Virus record (IMG/VR): IMGVR_UViG_3300042307_001176
Coordinates: 62,001-126,000 of that record
DNA: 64,000 bases
Source: a virus
Direction: 5' to 3' (one strand)
The translations under genes and the position numbers were made by a program. The first letter of the stretch is position 1. Every line of letters starts with the position of its first letter. Of this stretch, positions 25,246-32,478 are shown one piece after another. Below the pieces are notes generated by a model. The model had not been told where the DNA came from. It saw only the letters and a program-made list of their open reading frames with translations, and made no database searches.

Positions 25246-25620
25246 ATGCCTAAGAGTAAAGTAAGAAAGAAAAAAGGTAAGCCAGTAAAATATACACCAA
25301 AACCTACTGGCATTTCTAAAACAAAAATGAAAAAATTAATGGAGTTAATTGCACAGCAGCAGGAATTAATGAAAGAAGCTCCAGAAACTCCAGAAATTAG
25401 AGAAGGTAAAGGTGCTTTGCACATTTCAGAAGACTTCACAAAGAAATTAAATGTTCTAGCTACGGATCAAATTAATGAAGGTCCCGAATTACAAGAAAAT
25501 GAAGATTCGAATAATAAATTTTCTGATGAATCAGGGGATTTACCAACAATTGTTGTGGAAAATGAAGACTTAGAAATTTCTGAAGAAAATGAAGGACCAG
25601 TTTCTTCAGAAAGTGAATAA
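25246..25620 (+). CDS. hypothetical protein, basic head and acidic tail, 124 aa
   Basis: The N-terminus is strongly basic (PKSKVRKKKGKPVKYTPKP) and the C-terminal half is acidic and low-complexity (Glu, Asn, Ser). This polarity suits a scaffold-like or nucleic-acid-binding protein, but nothing is diagnostic. It is divergent from the tagged gene at 25200. Confidence 0.55.
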   Translation: MPKSKVRKKKGKPVKYTPKPTGISKTKMKKLMELIAQQQELMKEAPETPEIREGKGALHISEDFTKKLNVLATDQINEGPELQENEDSNNKFSDESGDLPTIVVENEDLEISEENEGPVSSESE

Positions 25621-25669
25621 TTTTTTATTCTGCTAATGGTTATATACCATAAAGAAATAATCTATAAAA

Positions 25670-25987
25670 ATGACAATTAATAGTGATGAACAATTAAATG
25701 AAGCAATAAATAATGATAAGGAGACTTTAATTCTTTTCTCTGCAGATTGGTGTGGACCATGTAAAATTCTTAAACCCACTCTAGCAAAAGTCGAAGAATC
25801 TCTTTCTGAATCATATAATTTCATTAAAGTTGATATTTCAGAAGTGGAAGAAAACACAAAAAAATTTAATATCAGAAACATTCCCACTTGCATTTTAACT
25901 AAAGGGGGAAAAGAAATTTCAAGATTCTCTGGCGTAAAAACTGAAGATCAAATAAAAAAATTCTTAGAGGAATATATAATAAATTGA
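25670..25987 (+). CDS. thioredoxin
   Basis: The 105-residue protein contains ADWCGPCK with the redox Cys pair at about 28 and 31 and the cis-Pro loop NIRNIPTCIL. Length and order are those of a complete thioredoxin. It can reduce ribonucleotide reductase or other disulfides during infection. It ends just before the promoter of the noncoding Ro60 locus. Confidence 0.93.
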   Translation: MTINSDEQLNEAINNDKETLILFSADWCGPCKILKPTLAKVEESLSESYNFIKVDISEVEENTKKFNIRNIPTCILTKGGKEISRFSGVKTEDQIKKFLEEYIIN

Positions 25988-25996
25988 AACTTTTAG

Positions 25997-26004
25997 TATA
26001 TTTG
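25997..26004 (+). promoter_or_regulatory. TAnnTTTG promoter element of the Ro60 locus
   Basis: TATATTTG matches the Bacteroidota -7 consensus TAnnTTTG. It is followed 20 bases on by a boxA-like sequence and the noncoding RNA stretch. A clear -33 element is not visible. Confidence 0.55.
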
Positions 26005-26023
26005 CGAATATTATTAAAAACAC

Positions 26024-26035
26024 GTTCTTTAACAT
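26024..26035 (+). promoter_or_regulatory. boxA-like antitermination element
   Basis: GTTCTTTAACAT closely matches bacterial boxA (TGCTCTTTAACA), the NusB/S10 binding site of stable-RNA operons. Variants of it precede all three tRNA arrays in this window. Confidence 0.5.
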
Positions 26036-26044
26036 ACTTATTTT

Positions 26045-26109
26045 CTTGAAGCGGTTTAGAGGGTTACTTCATATAATCGATGAAAAGATTAGTTCTCCGG
26101 TTCTAATCT
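26045..26109 (+). ncRNA. structured RNA element, copy A (divergent)
   Basis: This stretch contains GAAGCGG, then GGGTTACTTC, as in copies B and C, followed by a hairpin with AGATTAG/CTAATCT and a ten-base loop. The outer stem of copies B and C is not conserved here, so homology is less sure. It lies directly after boxA upstream of the Ro60 gene. Confidence 0.4.
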
Positions 26110-26360
26110 ACATAGGTTCTCAGTACTGCTATAGATGAGACGCTTTTATTTTCGTAAGGATTTAAAAGAAGAATACAGTAGCTCGGTTCAATTCACTGGA
26201 CTAGAAATAAAGGAATGATTACCTCCCATAAGGAGGGACCACCTTTTAAAGATTTCTCAAGAAAGTATTATTAATAAAATAAACTCCGACGCGGGAATAA
26301 GGATTACATCATACAGGAAATAAAAACATCCTTATTTAATATTCTCGGTTTTTAAATTAT
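26110..26360 (+). ncRNA. structured noncoding stretch upstream of Ro60 (Y-RNA candidates)
   Basis: There is no ORF of note in these 250 bases, but several hairpins can be drawn: TCTACATAG with CTATAGA near 26107-26135, CCTCC/GGAGG at 26222-26236, and a perfect 9-bp AATAAGGAT/ATCCTTATT at 26297-26336. Because Ro60 proteins bind Y RNAs often encoded beside them, one or more Y-like RNAs are plausible. No tRNA-mimic module is certain by eye. Confidence 0.4.
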
Positions 26361-26436
26361 TATTCTGAAGCGGGGTAAAGAGTTACTTCTTATAAATTTG
26401 CACGAAACAACACTCTTCATCAATATACTCAGAATA
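26361..26436 (+). ncRNA. structured RNA element, copy B
   Basis: An outer stem (TATTCTGA with TCAGAATA, 8 bp) encloses AGCGG, an inner stem (AAGAGT with ACTCTT), the loop sequence GTTACTTCT and AAATTTG. Copy C at 36241 repeats this layout with different but still complementary stem sequences. A hairpin with T-run follows at 26444-26480. Confidence 0.6.
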
Positions 26437-26443
26437 TAACTTT

Positions 26444-26480
26444 AAGGGGTTTGGACGCTATGCGACTGAACCCTTTTTTA
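26444..26480 (+). terminator. terminator-like hairpin after copy B
   Basis: AAGGGGTTT pairs with GAACCCTT around an inner CGC-TAT-GCG hairpin, followed by six T. It lies 26 bases before the Ro60 start, so it would end the noncoding transcript or attenuate Ro60. Confidence 0.5.
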
Positions 26481-26505
26481 TTGCGTAACGATTAAAAATA
26501 AATAT

Positions 26506-28152
26506 ATGTCAAGACTAGGCGAATTTGCTGACAAAAAAACAGCAATGCAAATTTTACAAAACTCCTCTTACGGAGCACTAGGAGTAGAGAACTTCATGGG
26601 TGGAACATCTTATTCTTTATCCCCACTGAACACATTAAAGATTGTTGCTGCGTCTTCAATCTTTGGAGAACCACAGTATTATAGAGATGGACTTGGATCA
26701 CCTAAAAATCTTAGTACAATTTTAGAGTATTCAATACTTTCACCGCTGTTCAAAAAAGAATCAGGAGAAGTTATAGACAATATGACTTCATTGGACATAT
26801 TTGAAATTGCCATACAAGCAGCTTTAGACTTTGACTTTAAAGCAACATTAGATTTGACATTAGAACTTCGTAACGAGTACTACATGCGTCTAAATCCTGC
26901 TGTAATATTCATGAAAGCGAGTATGCACGAAGGACGTCAGGAGTTCAACGAGAAAAATCCAGGTTACATGAAAAAGATAGGTAAATCTATTGCTCTACGT
27001 CCAGACGATTTGACCAACCAATTCGAATACTACATGTATAAGAATTCGTCTAAAAAAGGTCTTTCATCATTAGTGAAAAGAACTTGGGCAGAAAAACTTG
27101 CAGAATTCTCTCGTTACCAATTAAACAAATACAAAGGTAAAAGTCTAATTGATCTTGTTCGTATCTCGCATGCTAAGAGTGAAGATATTAACGAGCTAAT
27201 GACAACAGGAGGATTAAAAGTATCTGACGCAGAGAAAACTTGGGAGAATCTAAAATCAGAAGGAAAAAACTGGAGAGATATCACAGACACAATCTTGATT
27301 CCCCATATGGCTCTTTTAAGAAACCTTAGAGGTATTTTTACTGAGATCGAAGATCCTTCAACTACAGCAAGAATCTTAGCTCAATTAAAAGCTGGAGTTA
27401 TTAAAGGTAAACAATTTCCTTTCAGATATTGGTCAGCTTATAAAGCAGTATCAAATTCTCAAATACATCACAAACAACTTGTATTGGATACATTAGAAGA
27501 GTGTCTAGATATTTCAGTTGAGAACATGCCTAAATTAGGAGGTAAAACTGTGTGTCTTTCTGATAACTCAGGATCTGCATGGAGTGCTTTCAATAGCGAA
27601 TATGGATCAGTTACTGTTGCCGAAATTGCTAACTTGTCATCTTTGATCACTTCACTCCAATCTGATTCAGGGGAAGTTGGAGTATTTGGAGATAATCTTT
27701 CGTTAAAAGGAGTATCTAAAAGAAATGGGCTTCTTACACAATTGGAAGAGACATCAGAAAGAGGTAGAGCTCAAGGAGGTGGTACAGAAAATGGTATTTG
27801 GGTATTCTTTGATGATGCTATCAAAAAAGGAACACAATATGACAATATCTTCATCTACTCCGACATGCAAGCAGGACATGGTAATCTTTATGGACACAGA
27901 GAAACAGTAGGGAGAACTAATTTTGTTCATTCAACGAAAGGAGGGACATACATTGACGTACTTGCAATGGCTCAAGAATATAGAAACAAAGTTAACCCTA
28001 AAGTGAATTTATTCACTGTACAAGTTGGTGGTTATAATAACAGTGTTCTACCAGAATCATTATACAGAGGAGCAATTTTAGCTGGATGGACAGGTAAAGA
28101 GCCGGTTTTTGCTAAAGCAATTATAGATGCTTGGGATTCAGAAGAAGCATAA
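26506..28152 (+). CDS. rsr: Ro60/TROVE-domain RNA-binding protein
   Basis: The 548-residue protein has the TROVE HEAT-like ring in its first two thirds (LVKRTWAEKLAEFSRYQLNK, then a VRISHAKSEDINELM segment) and a C-terminal vWA domain with the MIDAS signature SDNSGSAWS and FIYSDMQAG. Bacterial Ro60 binds Y RNA and guides exoribonucleases in RNA degradation and rRNA maturation. Ro60 in a phage beside tRNA arrays suggests RNA quality control or processing for the virus. The upstream 500 bases are noncoding and structured. A strong terminator follows. Confidence 0.92.
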   Translation: MSRLGEFADKKTAMQILQNSSYGALGVENFMGGTSYSLSPLNTLKIVAASSIFGEPQYYRDGLGSPKNLSTILEYSILSPLFKKESGEVIDNMTSLDIFEIAIQAALDFDFKATLDLTLELRNEYYMRLNPAVIFMKASMHEGRQEFNEKNPGYMKKIGKSIALRPDDLTNQFEYYMYKNSSKKGLSSLVKRTWAEKLAEFSRYQLNKYKGKSLIDLVRISHAKSEDINELMTTGGLKVSDAEKTWENLKSEGKNWRDITDTILIPHMALLRNLRGIFTEIEDPSTTARILAQLKAGVIKGKQFPFRYWSAYKAVSNSQIHHKQLVLDTLEECLDISVENMPKLGGKTVCLSDNSGSAWSAFNSEYGSVTVAEIANLSSLITSLQSDSGEVGVFGDNLSLKGVSKRNGLLTQLEETSERGRAQGGGTENGIWVFFDDAIKKGTQYDNIFIYSDMQAGHGNLYGHRETVGRTNFVHSTKGGTYIDVLAMAQEYRNKVNPKVNLFTVQVGGYNNSVLPESLYRGAILAGWTGKEPVFAKAIIDAWDSEEA

Positions 28153-28170
28153 TAAATACTACTAATTATT

Positions 28171-28197
28171 AAAATCCCTAGAGATAGGGATTTTTTT
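28171..28197 (+). terminator. intrinsic terminator after Ro60
   Basis: ATCCCTA and TAGGGAT form a 7-bp stem with a GAGA loop, extended by A/T pairs and followed by seven T. Confidence 0.8.
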
Positions 28198-28219
28198 GTG
28201 TGCTTTGGATAAATAGTAT

Positions 28220-28468
28220 ATGAAAAATATAAGAACTTTTGAAAATTATGATGTACAGGAAATTCATGATAACTCACCAATTAAACCATATGGTGTTCCT
28301 TATTCTTTAACTAATCTTAATATTGGGGATAAAGTGACTTATTTAGGAATGCCTGGTGAAGTTAAAAGTGTTGATGAATATTTATTAATTCTTACCTTAT
28401 TAAAAACAGGAAAACAGATAAGGATTAATCAATCTATGTTTAATCAAAGGGGATTTATTGGTAAATAA
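28220..28468 (+). CDS. tagged cargo candidate, 82 aa
   Basis: MKNIRTFENYDVQE is a tag ending in V-Q-E. The body NIGDKVTYLGMPGEVKSVDE resembles a small SH3/KOW-like beta fold of the kind seen in short nucleic-acid or protein binding domains. It sits just past the Ro60 terminator. Confidence 0.6.
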   Translation: MKNIRTFENYDVQEIHDNSPIKPYGVPYSLTNLNIGDKVTYLGMPGEVKSVDEYLLILTLLKTGKQIRINQSMFNQRGFIGK

Positions 28469-28490
28469 ATCATAAAATAATAATAATAAA

Positions 28491-28637
28491 ATGGCTAAAG
28501 CTAAATCAATAGACTCTTCAAAGAATCATATGCGTAAAGCTAAGACAAAAAGACCTGGCGTGCATTCTAAATGTAAGAATAGCATCAGCAAAAAAGCCAA
28601 GCATTATAATAAGCCTTATAAATCTCAAGGAAGATAA
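28491..28637 (+). CDS. small basic protein, 48 aa
   Basis: The ORF MAKAKSIDSSKNHMRKAKTK continues with a Lys-rich stretch and ends YNKPYKSQGR. About a third of residues are Lys or Arg. Short basic proteins ending in YxGQGR or similar are common in phages of this group by my recollection. Nucleic-acid binding is likely, function unknown. Confidence 0.65.
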   Translation: MAKAKSIDSSKNHMRKAKTKRPGVHSKCKNSISKKAKHYNKPYKSQGR

Positions 28638-28660
28638 TAAAGATATATAAAATAAAACAA

Positions 28661-29023
28661 ATGAGACACATCAGAATATACGAACAATTCGACATGGCAG
28701 CAGCTCCTGAAATGATAGAATCTCCAGAATTAGTAAAAGATGCTCATTTTGAAGCAGAAACTACAGAGTTCAGACCAACTGAAGACAATGAAGAAGGAGA
28801 ATATGTAGTTAATTTTACAAATCCAGAGGGCGAAGAAACAACAATTAATATTGGGTTTGCTAATGAACCGGAATACGTAGGTAATTCTATGATCAGTTCA
28901 ATTGATATGGTAGCAGATTCAAGTTCGGATGGTAAACAATATTCAATAATAGGATACTATGACGAACTTACAGGTACTGGAGGAGCTTATGAACTTAAAA
29001 AGGTACTAATAGAAGAGATATAA
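28661..29023 (+). CDS. tagged cargo candidate, acidic, 120 aa
   Basis: The N-terminus MRHIRIYEQFDMAAAPE fits the tag, though the cleavage motif is unclear. The rest is a very acidic beta-like protein (EEGEYVVNFTNPEGEETTIN, then SIIGYYDELTGTGGAY). Such acidity resembles DNA-mimic or head-internal proteins. GATATATAA lies at 28642-28650, about ten bases upstream. Confidence 0.6.
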   Translation: MRHIRIYEQFDMAAAPEMIESPELVKDAHFEAETTEFRPTEDNEEGEYVVNFTNPEGEETTINIGFANEPEYVGNSMISSIDMVADSSSDGKQYSIIGYYDELTGTGGAYELKKVLIEEI

Positions 29024-29027
29024 TATT

Positions 29028-29306
29028 ATGTCGGTTTCGATCTATTCCACTTATAATGAATTTAAATTTGCAGATACAGAATCATGTGAATACTTAGAAT
29101 CTGTTGAATCAGACTATGAAGACGATTCAGATAAGGATGTGTTCTTTTATACAGAAAGCAAACTAGATCCTATAGATGACGCATCTTTTTATGTTGTAGC
29201 TGATACAGAGGACGAGGATATTGCCGAAGATATTTCTAATTACCTAGGAAAGTTTAGTAAGTTTTTTCTTATTGATCTACACAAGACTATTTTCGTTATA
29301 AAATAA
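29028..29306 (+). CDS. acidic hypothetical protein, 92 aa
   Basis: A strongly acidic protein (ESVESDYEDDSDKDVFFYTE) with a hydrophobic C-terminal strand pair. It follows the tagged gene by four bases and is probably co-expressed. DNA mimicry is conceivable from composition only. Confidence 0.55.
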   Translation: MSVSIYSTYNEFKFADTESCEYLESVESDYEDDSDKDVFFYTESKLDPIDDASFYVVADTEDEDIAEDISNYLGKFSKFFLIDLHKTIFVIK

Positions 29307-29339
29307 TCTAAAAACATTTTTTTTATAATAGAAAAGTTC

Positions 29340-29347
29340 TATATTTG
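29340..29347 (+). promoter_or_regulatory. TAnnTTTG promoter of tRNA operon 1
   Basis: TATATTTG lies 37 bases upstream of the leader ORF, with a T-rich -33 region. It is the first element of the leader described at 29384. Confidence 0.6.
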
Positions 29348-29383
29348 TGAAACAAAATAACAAAGAGAACATATAATACTCAA

Positions 29384-29443
29384 ATGAACAAAACAATTAA
29401 CATATTACCTATATCATTAAGACCGTCGTCAAGACGATCCTAA
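29384..29443 (+). CDS. leader peptide of tRNA operon 1, 19 aa
   Basis: MNKTINILPISLRPSSRRS is encoded with two ATA, two CC-box, four TC-box, two AGA and one CGA codon among its last 13 codons. The tRNAs behind it are Ser(UGA), Arg(UCU), Pro(UGG), Ile(UAU) and Met. Its stop region (TAAAGGTCC, 29441-29449) is complementary over nine bases to GGACCTTTA at 29483-29491, the 5' arm and loop of the terminator. By analogy with amino-acid operon leaders, ribosome stalling on scarce-tRNA codons would allow this antiterminator. Confidence 0.65.
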   Translation: MNKTINILPISLRPSSRRS

Positions 29444-29510
29444 AGGTCCTATGTTAATAAAAAATAATCATTAACTAAACCGGGACCTTTAAAAGTCTCG
29501 GTTTTTTTTT
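29441..29510 (+). terminator. attenuator of tRNA operon 1
   Basis: The terminator pairs AAACCGGGAC (29477-29486) with GTCTCGGTTT (29495-29504), followed by a run of T. The competing antiterminator pairs 29441-29449 with 29483-29491. A third pairing, GACC (29421-29424) with GGTC (29445-29448) capped by a TCGT-CAAG-ACGA hairpin, could hold the antiterminator strand when no ribosome is present. Confidence 0.65.
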
Positions 29511-29512
29511 GT

Positions 29513-29524
29513 GTTCTTTGACAT
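29513..29524 (+). promoter_or_regulatory. boxA-like element of tRNA operon 1
   Basis: GTTCTTTGACAT matches boxA and lies directly after the attenuator, 16 bases before tRNA-Ser. Confidence 0.55.
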
Positions 29525-29540
29525 GTTGGATTATAAAATT

Positions 29541-29630
29541 GGAGAGTTGCCAGAGCCAGGCTTAATGGATCAGTCTTGAAAACTGACGTAGCGAAAGTTA
29601 CCGGGGGTTCGAATCCCTCACTCTCCGCCA
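29541..29630 (+). tRNA. tRNA-Ser(UGA)
   Basis: The acceptor pairs GGAGAGT with ACTCTCC; the anticodon loop is CTTGAAA (UGA). It has a long variable arm and the T-loop TTCGAAT. CCA is encoded (29628-29630). Confidence 0.93.
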
Positions 29631-29633
29631 ATT

Positions 29634-29707
<74 letters not shown>

Positions 29708-29874
29708 CACAAAGCCCTCTGCCTAGCGCTGGGTATGGATCGAAGATAGAATATGCCTCTACAACGTAGACAGTTAGAATATTTCGGTATTCTTTAATGA
29801 TATGCACACTTATTCTCTAAATCGTGGGTTAGCACAGTTTGTATGTTCTGGGGATATTTAAAGACATACAATTT
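29708..29874 (+). other. noncoding spacer with hairpins inside tRNA operon 1
   Basis: These 167 bases hold no tRNA and no convincing plus-strand ORF. They can fold hairpins TCTAC-AAC-GTAGA, AGAATA/TATTCT with a TTTCGG loop, and GTATGT/ACATAC. It may be a further small RNA or decayed tRNA genes. Open frames on the minus strand here are tRNA antisense. Confidence 0.4.
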
Positions 29875-29947
29875 CGGGATGTAGATCAGTTGGTAGATCG
29901 CCTGGTTTGGGACCAGGAGGCCGTCAGTTCGAGTCTGGCCATCCCGA
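29875..29947 (+). tRNA. tRNA-Pro(UGG)
   Basis: Acceptor CGGGATG/CATCCCG, anticodon stem CCTGG/CCAGG around TTTGGGA (UGG). Confidence 0.92.
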
Positions 29948-29954
29948 CATCAAT

Positions 29955-30028
29955 AGAGGCGTAGCTCAATTGGTTAGAGCACATGCCTTATACGCATGCG
30001 GTCACGAGTTCGACTCTCGTCGTCTCTA
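29955..30028 (+). tRNA. tRNA-Ile(UAU)
   Basis: Acceptor AGAGGCG/CGTCTCT. The anticodon stem CATGC/GCATG surrounds CTTATAC, giving UAU, which reads AUA. This isoacceptor is uncommon in bacteria, which usually use a lysidine-modified CAU tRNA. Confidence 0.88.
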
Positions 30029-30032
30029 CTTA

Positions 30033-30106
30033 GGTCCCTTAGCTCAGTAGGTTAGAGCAACTGACTCATAATCAGTAGGTCCACGGTTCGAGCCCGTGAG
30101 GGACCA
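30033..30106 (+). tRNA. tRNA-Met(CAU), elongator type
   Basis: Acceptor GGTCCCT/AGGGACC is fully paired; the anticodon loop is CTCATAA (CAU) on an ACTGA/TCAGT stem. It could alternatively be Ile2 (CAU). The initiator is at 33964. Confidence 0.88.
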
Positions 30107-30130
30107 CTAAATTTTAAAGTCTTTAGGAGA

Positions 30131-30167
30131 ACAAAAGTTCATGCTGGTTCAGATCCAACCTCTTGTA
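30131..30167 (+). other. possible tRNA remnant (acceptor plus T-arm only)
   Basis: ACAAAAG pairs with CTCTTGT (6 of 7) around a T-arm-like GCTGG-TTCAGAT-CCAAC. The D and anticodon arms are missing. It is either a decayed tRNA gene or a mini tRNA-like RNA at the end of operon 1. Confidence 0.3.
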
Positions 30168-30174
30168 TTTTTTG

Positions 30175-30184
30175 GATATATAAT
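30175..30184 (+). promoter_or_regulatory. GATATATAAT box (phage promoter candidate)
   Basis: The box lies five bases before the start of the lectin-like gene. The same sequence recurs before many virion and cargo genes. Confidence 0.45.
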
Positions 30185-30189
30185 AAATC

Positions 30190-30561
30190 ATGAATGATCA
30201 TATTAGAATATCCGGACTCGGTATAGAAATATACAAAAATGATATACCAGGAGTGAGATGGAATAAAGCTCAGACTTTTGCAGAATTTCTTAAAGATGGG
30301 TGGAGGTTGCCTACATTAAAAGAACTTGCTTTAATAAAAACACTAAGGGATGTTGGAGGCATAGGAAGATTTCCTGCGGAATATTCGGATTTTTCTGATT
30401 CATATTATTGGAGCGGAAAAGAAGGAGAAGCTGCCACTCTAAGAACTCAATTAAAAGACGGAAGTAGTAGTTATGCTTATTACTTTGATGTGGCTAAAGG
30501 AATTTCTTCACATAGTAAAAAAGCATACGATCTTAGGGTTAGGTTTGTCAGAGATATATAA
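30190..30561 (+). CDS. Lcl/DUF1566-type C-type-lectin-fold domain protein
   Basis: The 123-residue protein shows W-x-A, DGWRLPTLKELALI, SYYWSGKEGE, YYFDVAKG and DLRVRFVRDI, the order seen in DUF1566/Lcl C-terminal domains, which share the C-type lectin fold used by many phage and bacterial adhesins. It precedes two adhesin-like genes by four bases and is likely a virion surface protein. Confidence 0.72.
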   Translation: MNDHIRISGLGIEIYKNDIPGVRWNKAQTFAEFLKDGWRLPTLKELALIKTLRDVGGIGRFPAEYSDFSDSYYWSGKEGEAATLRTQLKDGSSSYAYYFDVAKGISSHSKKAYDLRVRFVRDI

Positions 30562-30564
30562 TGT

Positions 30565-31416
30565 ATGGCAACAACAAGACCTTTTTCGTATAATCCAACG
30601 CAATCAACAATTGCTGGAACTACTAATTTAGGTACCATATGTATAGGAGTATCTGATTTAGACTATGCTGCTAGCCCTGGAGGATTAACGTGGTGGATGG
30701 GACCGGATGAAGATAATTCTTATGTAGTATGCAAGGATGTACCAGCTCAAAATTTCCCTACTCCGTTAGGAAATATAGGCAATGTACAATTTTGGAGATG
30801 CACTAATACAGATTTAGCATTTAGAGATATGGTATCTACAATAAGTGGTACTACACAAGCATCGGCTTCAGCAGCTAGTGATTGGTTAGCATCTAATAAC
30901 TATTGGACTAACAGAAATCCATATCTTGCAGGTCTATATAAAACAACTTACTCTGGATATTTCGCAGATTCAGTTAGTTTCTTTGCAACTGCAACTCCTC
31001 AAGCATTTGGAACAAACCCAGCTACTTCTGTACAAACTACTGCAATATCAGAAGCAGCTAGTGGTGATGGTGATTATTTTAGTTGTCAATGGTTGGGTTA
31101 TTTCAGTCCGACTACTACTCAAACTTATACATTTTACACCAACTCGGATGATGCATCTTATGTGTGGGTTGGAGCAAATGCGATATCTGGATTTACTACA
31201 GCAAACGCAACAGTCAATAATGGAGGTGCTCATGGTCCTATAGAGGCATCAGGTTCTATAGATCTAACTGCAGGAGTTTATTATCCTATAAGAATTCAAT
31301 TCGGTGAAGCCGGCGGAGGTGATGTACTTACTTTCAATTATTCAACACCAACGATAGCAAAAACAACTAATGTAACAGGATTAGTTTTCTATAATACATC
31401 AACTAACGGATTCTAA
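30565..31416 (+). CDS. adhesin-like virion protein with GLEYA/PA14-type domain
   Basis: Residues 1-115 form a module (MATTRPFSYNPTQ; TWWMGPDEDNSYV; VQFWRCTNTDLAF) shared with the next gene. Residues 135-275 (YFSCQWLGYFSPTTTQTYTF, then SDDASYVWVGANAI, then YYPIRIQFGEAGGGD) resemble the GLEYA/PA14 carbohydrate-binding fold. It is probably displayed on the particle and binds glycans. It is the first of a tandem paralogous pair with swapped C-termini. Confidence 0.75.
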   Translation: MATTRPFSYNPTQSTIAGTTNLGTICIGVSDLDYAASPGGLTWWMGPDEDNSYVVCKDVPAQNFPTPLGNIGNVQFWRCTNTDLAFRDMVSTISGTTQASASAASDWLASNNYWTNRNPYLAGLYKTTYSGYFADSVSFFATATPQAFGTNPATSVQTTAISEAASGDGDYFSCQWLGYFSPTTTQTYTFYTNSDDASYVWVGANAISGFTTANATVNNGGAHGPIEASGSIDLTAGVYYPIRIQFGEAGGGDVLTFNYSTPTIAKTTNVTGLVFYNTSTNGF

Positions 31417-31421
31417 AACAT

Positions 31422-32198
31422 ATGGCAACAACAAGAGCATTTTCATATAATCCAACACAATCAACAATTGCGGGAACTACGAATGTGGGTACTCTATGTA
31501 TAGGTGTATCTCCTTTAGCATATAGTACTAACCCTGGTGGATTAACCTGGTGGATGGGACCAGACGAAGATAATTCTTACGTGATAGCTAAGGATGTATC
31601 AGCTGGAAATTTTCCCACTCCTGTAGGGAACGTAGGTAATGTACAATTTTGGAGATGCACTAATACGGATTTAGCATTTAAAGATTTAGTATCTATAATA
31701 AGTGGTACTGCACAAGCATCGGCTTCAGCAGCTAAATCATGGCTAACAACAAATAATTATTGGACTAATTATACCAGTGGTGTAACTTTCTCTCGCCCTT
31801 TCGTTAATGGTATTGCACCAGGAGCTACCACAGAAACTGCTTGGAATACATTCAGAGCAGCATTAACGGGATCTTATACACAATTTGTTATATCAAATTC
31901 ATTAGGATTTAGTCTAACCGTAAGCCATGCTACTTCGGTCCAAACTTTGGCAGATGCTTTAAAAAATGCAACAAGCAATACCTCAGTAACTATAAACAGC
32001 GTAGTTTGGAGAGTGGGAACAGCTTGTGGAACTCCTTCTATTGGTGGAGTTGCTGTTGAATTTTCTAATGTAGGAAGCTGTACTGGATCAAGTACTATAG
32101 CATTTAGACCTATGATTAATAACTTAAACTGGGGAGGTATGGGTACAGGGTCTACTGTAAGCCAGGCTTCTCAAACAATGACACTAACATTTAGCTAA
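31422..32198 (+). CDS. adhesin-like virion protein, paralogue with different C-terminus
   Basis: Residues 1-115 are closely similar to the previous protein (MATTRAFSYNPTQ; TWWMGPDEDNSYV), but residues 120-258 differ. They are Ser/Thr/Gly-rich with CGTPSIGGVAVEFSNVGSC and FRPMINNLNWGGMGTGSTVS, which looks like a beta-rich receptor-binding tip. Module exchange of the C-terminus suggests host-range variation. It is coupled to the 53-aa gene by TAATG. Confidence 0.72.
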   Translation: MATTRAFSYNPTQSTIAGTTNVGTLCIGVSPLAYSTNPGGLTWWMGPDEDNSYVIAKDVSAGNFPTPVGNVGNVQFWRCTNTDLAFKDLVSIISGTAQASASAAKSWLTTNNYWTNYTSGVTFSRPFVNGIAPGATTETAWNTFRAALTGSYTQFVISNSLGFSLTVSHATSVQTLADALKNATSNTSVTINSVVWRVGTACGTPSIGGVAVEFSNVGSCTGSSTIAFRPMINNLNWGGMGTGSTVSQASQTMTLTFS

Positions 32199-32359
32199 TG
32201 GAAAATTATAGAATAATGAATATAACAGTAACACCATATATTGTTGTTCCTGGTAAAGAATCGCTAACTCTAGAAGAATGCATATTGTGGATAAATGAAA
32301 ACGGAGGAGATTGTCCTTTATGTAATTACACCATACAGCCATCGGAACATAATATATAG
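32198..32359 (+). CDS. small protein with CxxC, 53 aa
   Basis: The ATG overlaps the stop of the adhesin (TAATG). The product MENYRIMNITVTPYIVVPGK, then a WINENGGDCPLCNY segment, has a CPLC pair that could bind metal. The coupling suggests it accompanies the adhesin, perhaps as a chaperone or attachment protein. Confidence 0.6.
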   Translation: MENYRIMNITVTPYIVVPGKESLTLEECILWINENGGDCPLCNYTIQPSEHNI

Positions 32360-32374
32360 TCAGATATATAAGTA

Positions 32375-32473
32375 ATGAAAACATTTAAAGATTTTATTTA
32401 CGAAAAAATTAATGAAGACACATTATCGTATAGGGGATTAGTTTTCTATAATACATCAACTAACGGATTTTAA
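32375..32473 (+). pseudogene. chimeric fragment: tagged-gene 5' end joined to adhesin 3' end
   Basis: The first 66 bases from the ATG copy the start of the gene at 32643 (MKTFKDFIYEKINEDTLSYR). At the shared GGATTA the sequence switches to the last codons of the adhesin at 30565 (VFYNTSTNGF and stop). It is a recombination scar, not a gene. Confidence 0.8.
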
Positions 32474-32478
32474 AACAT

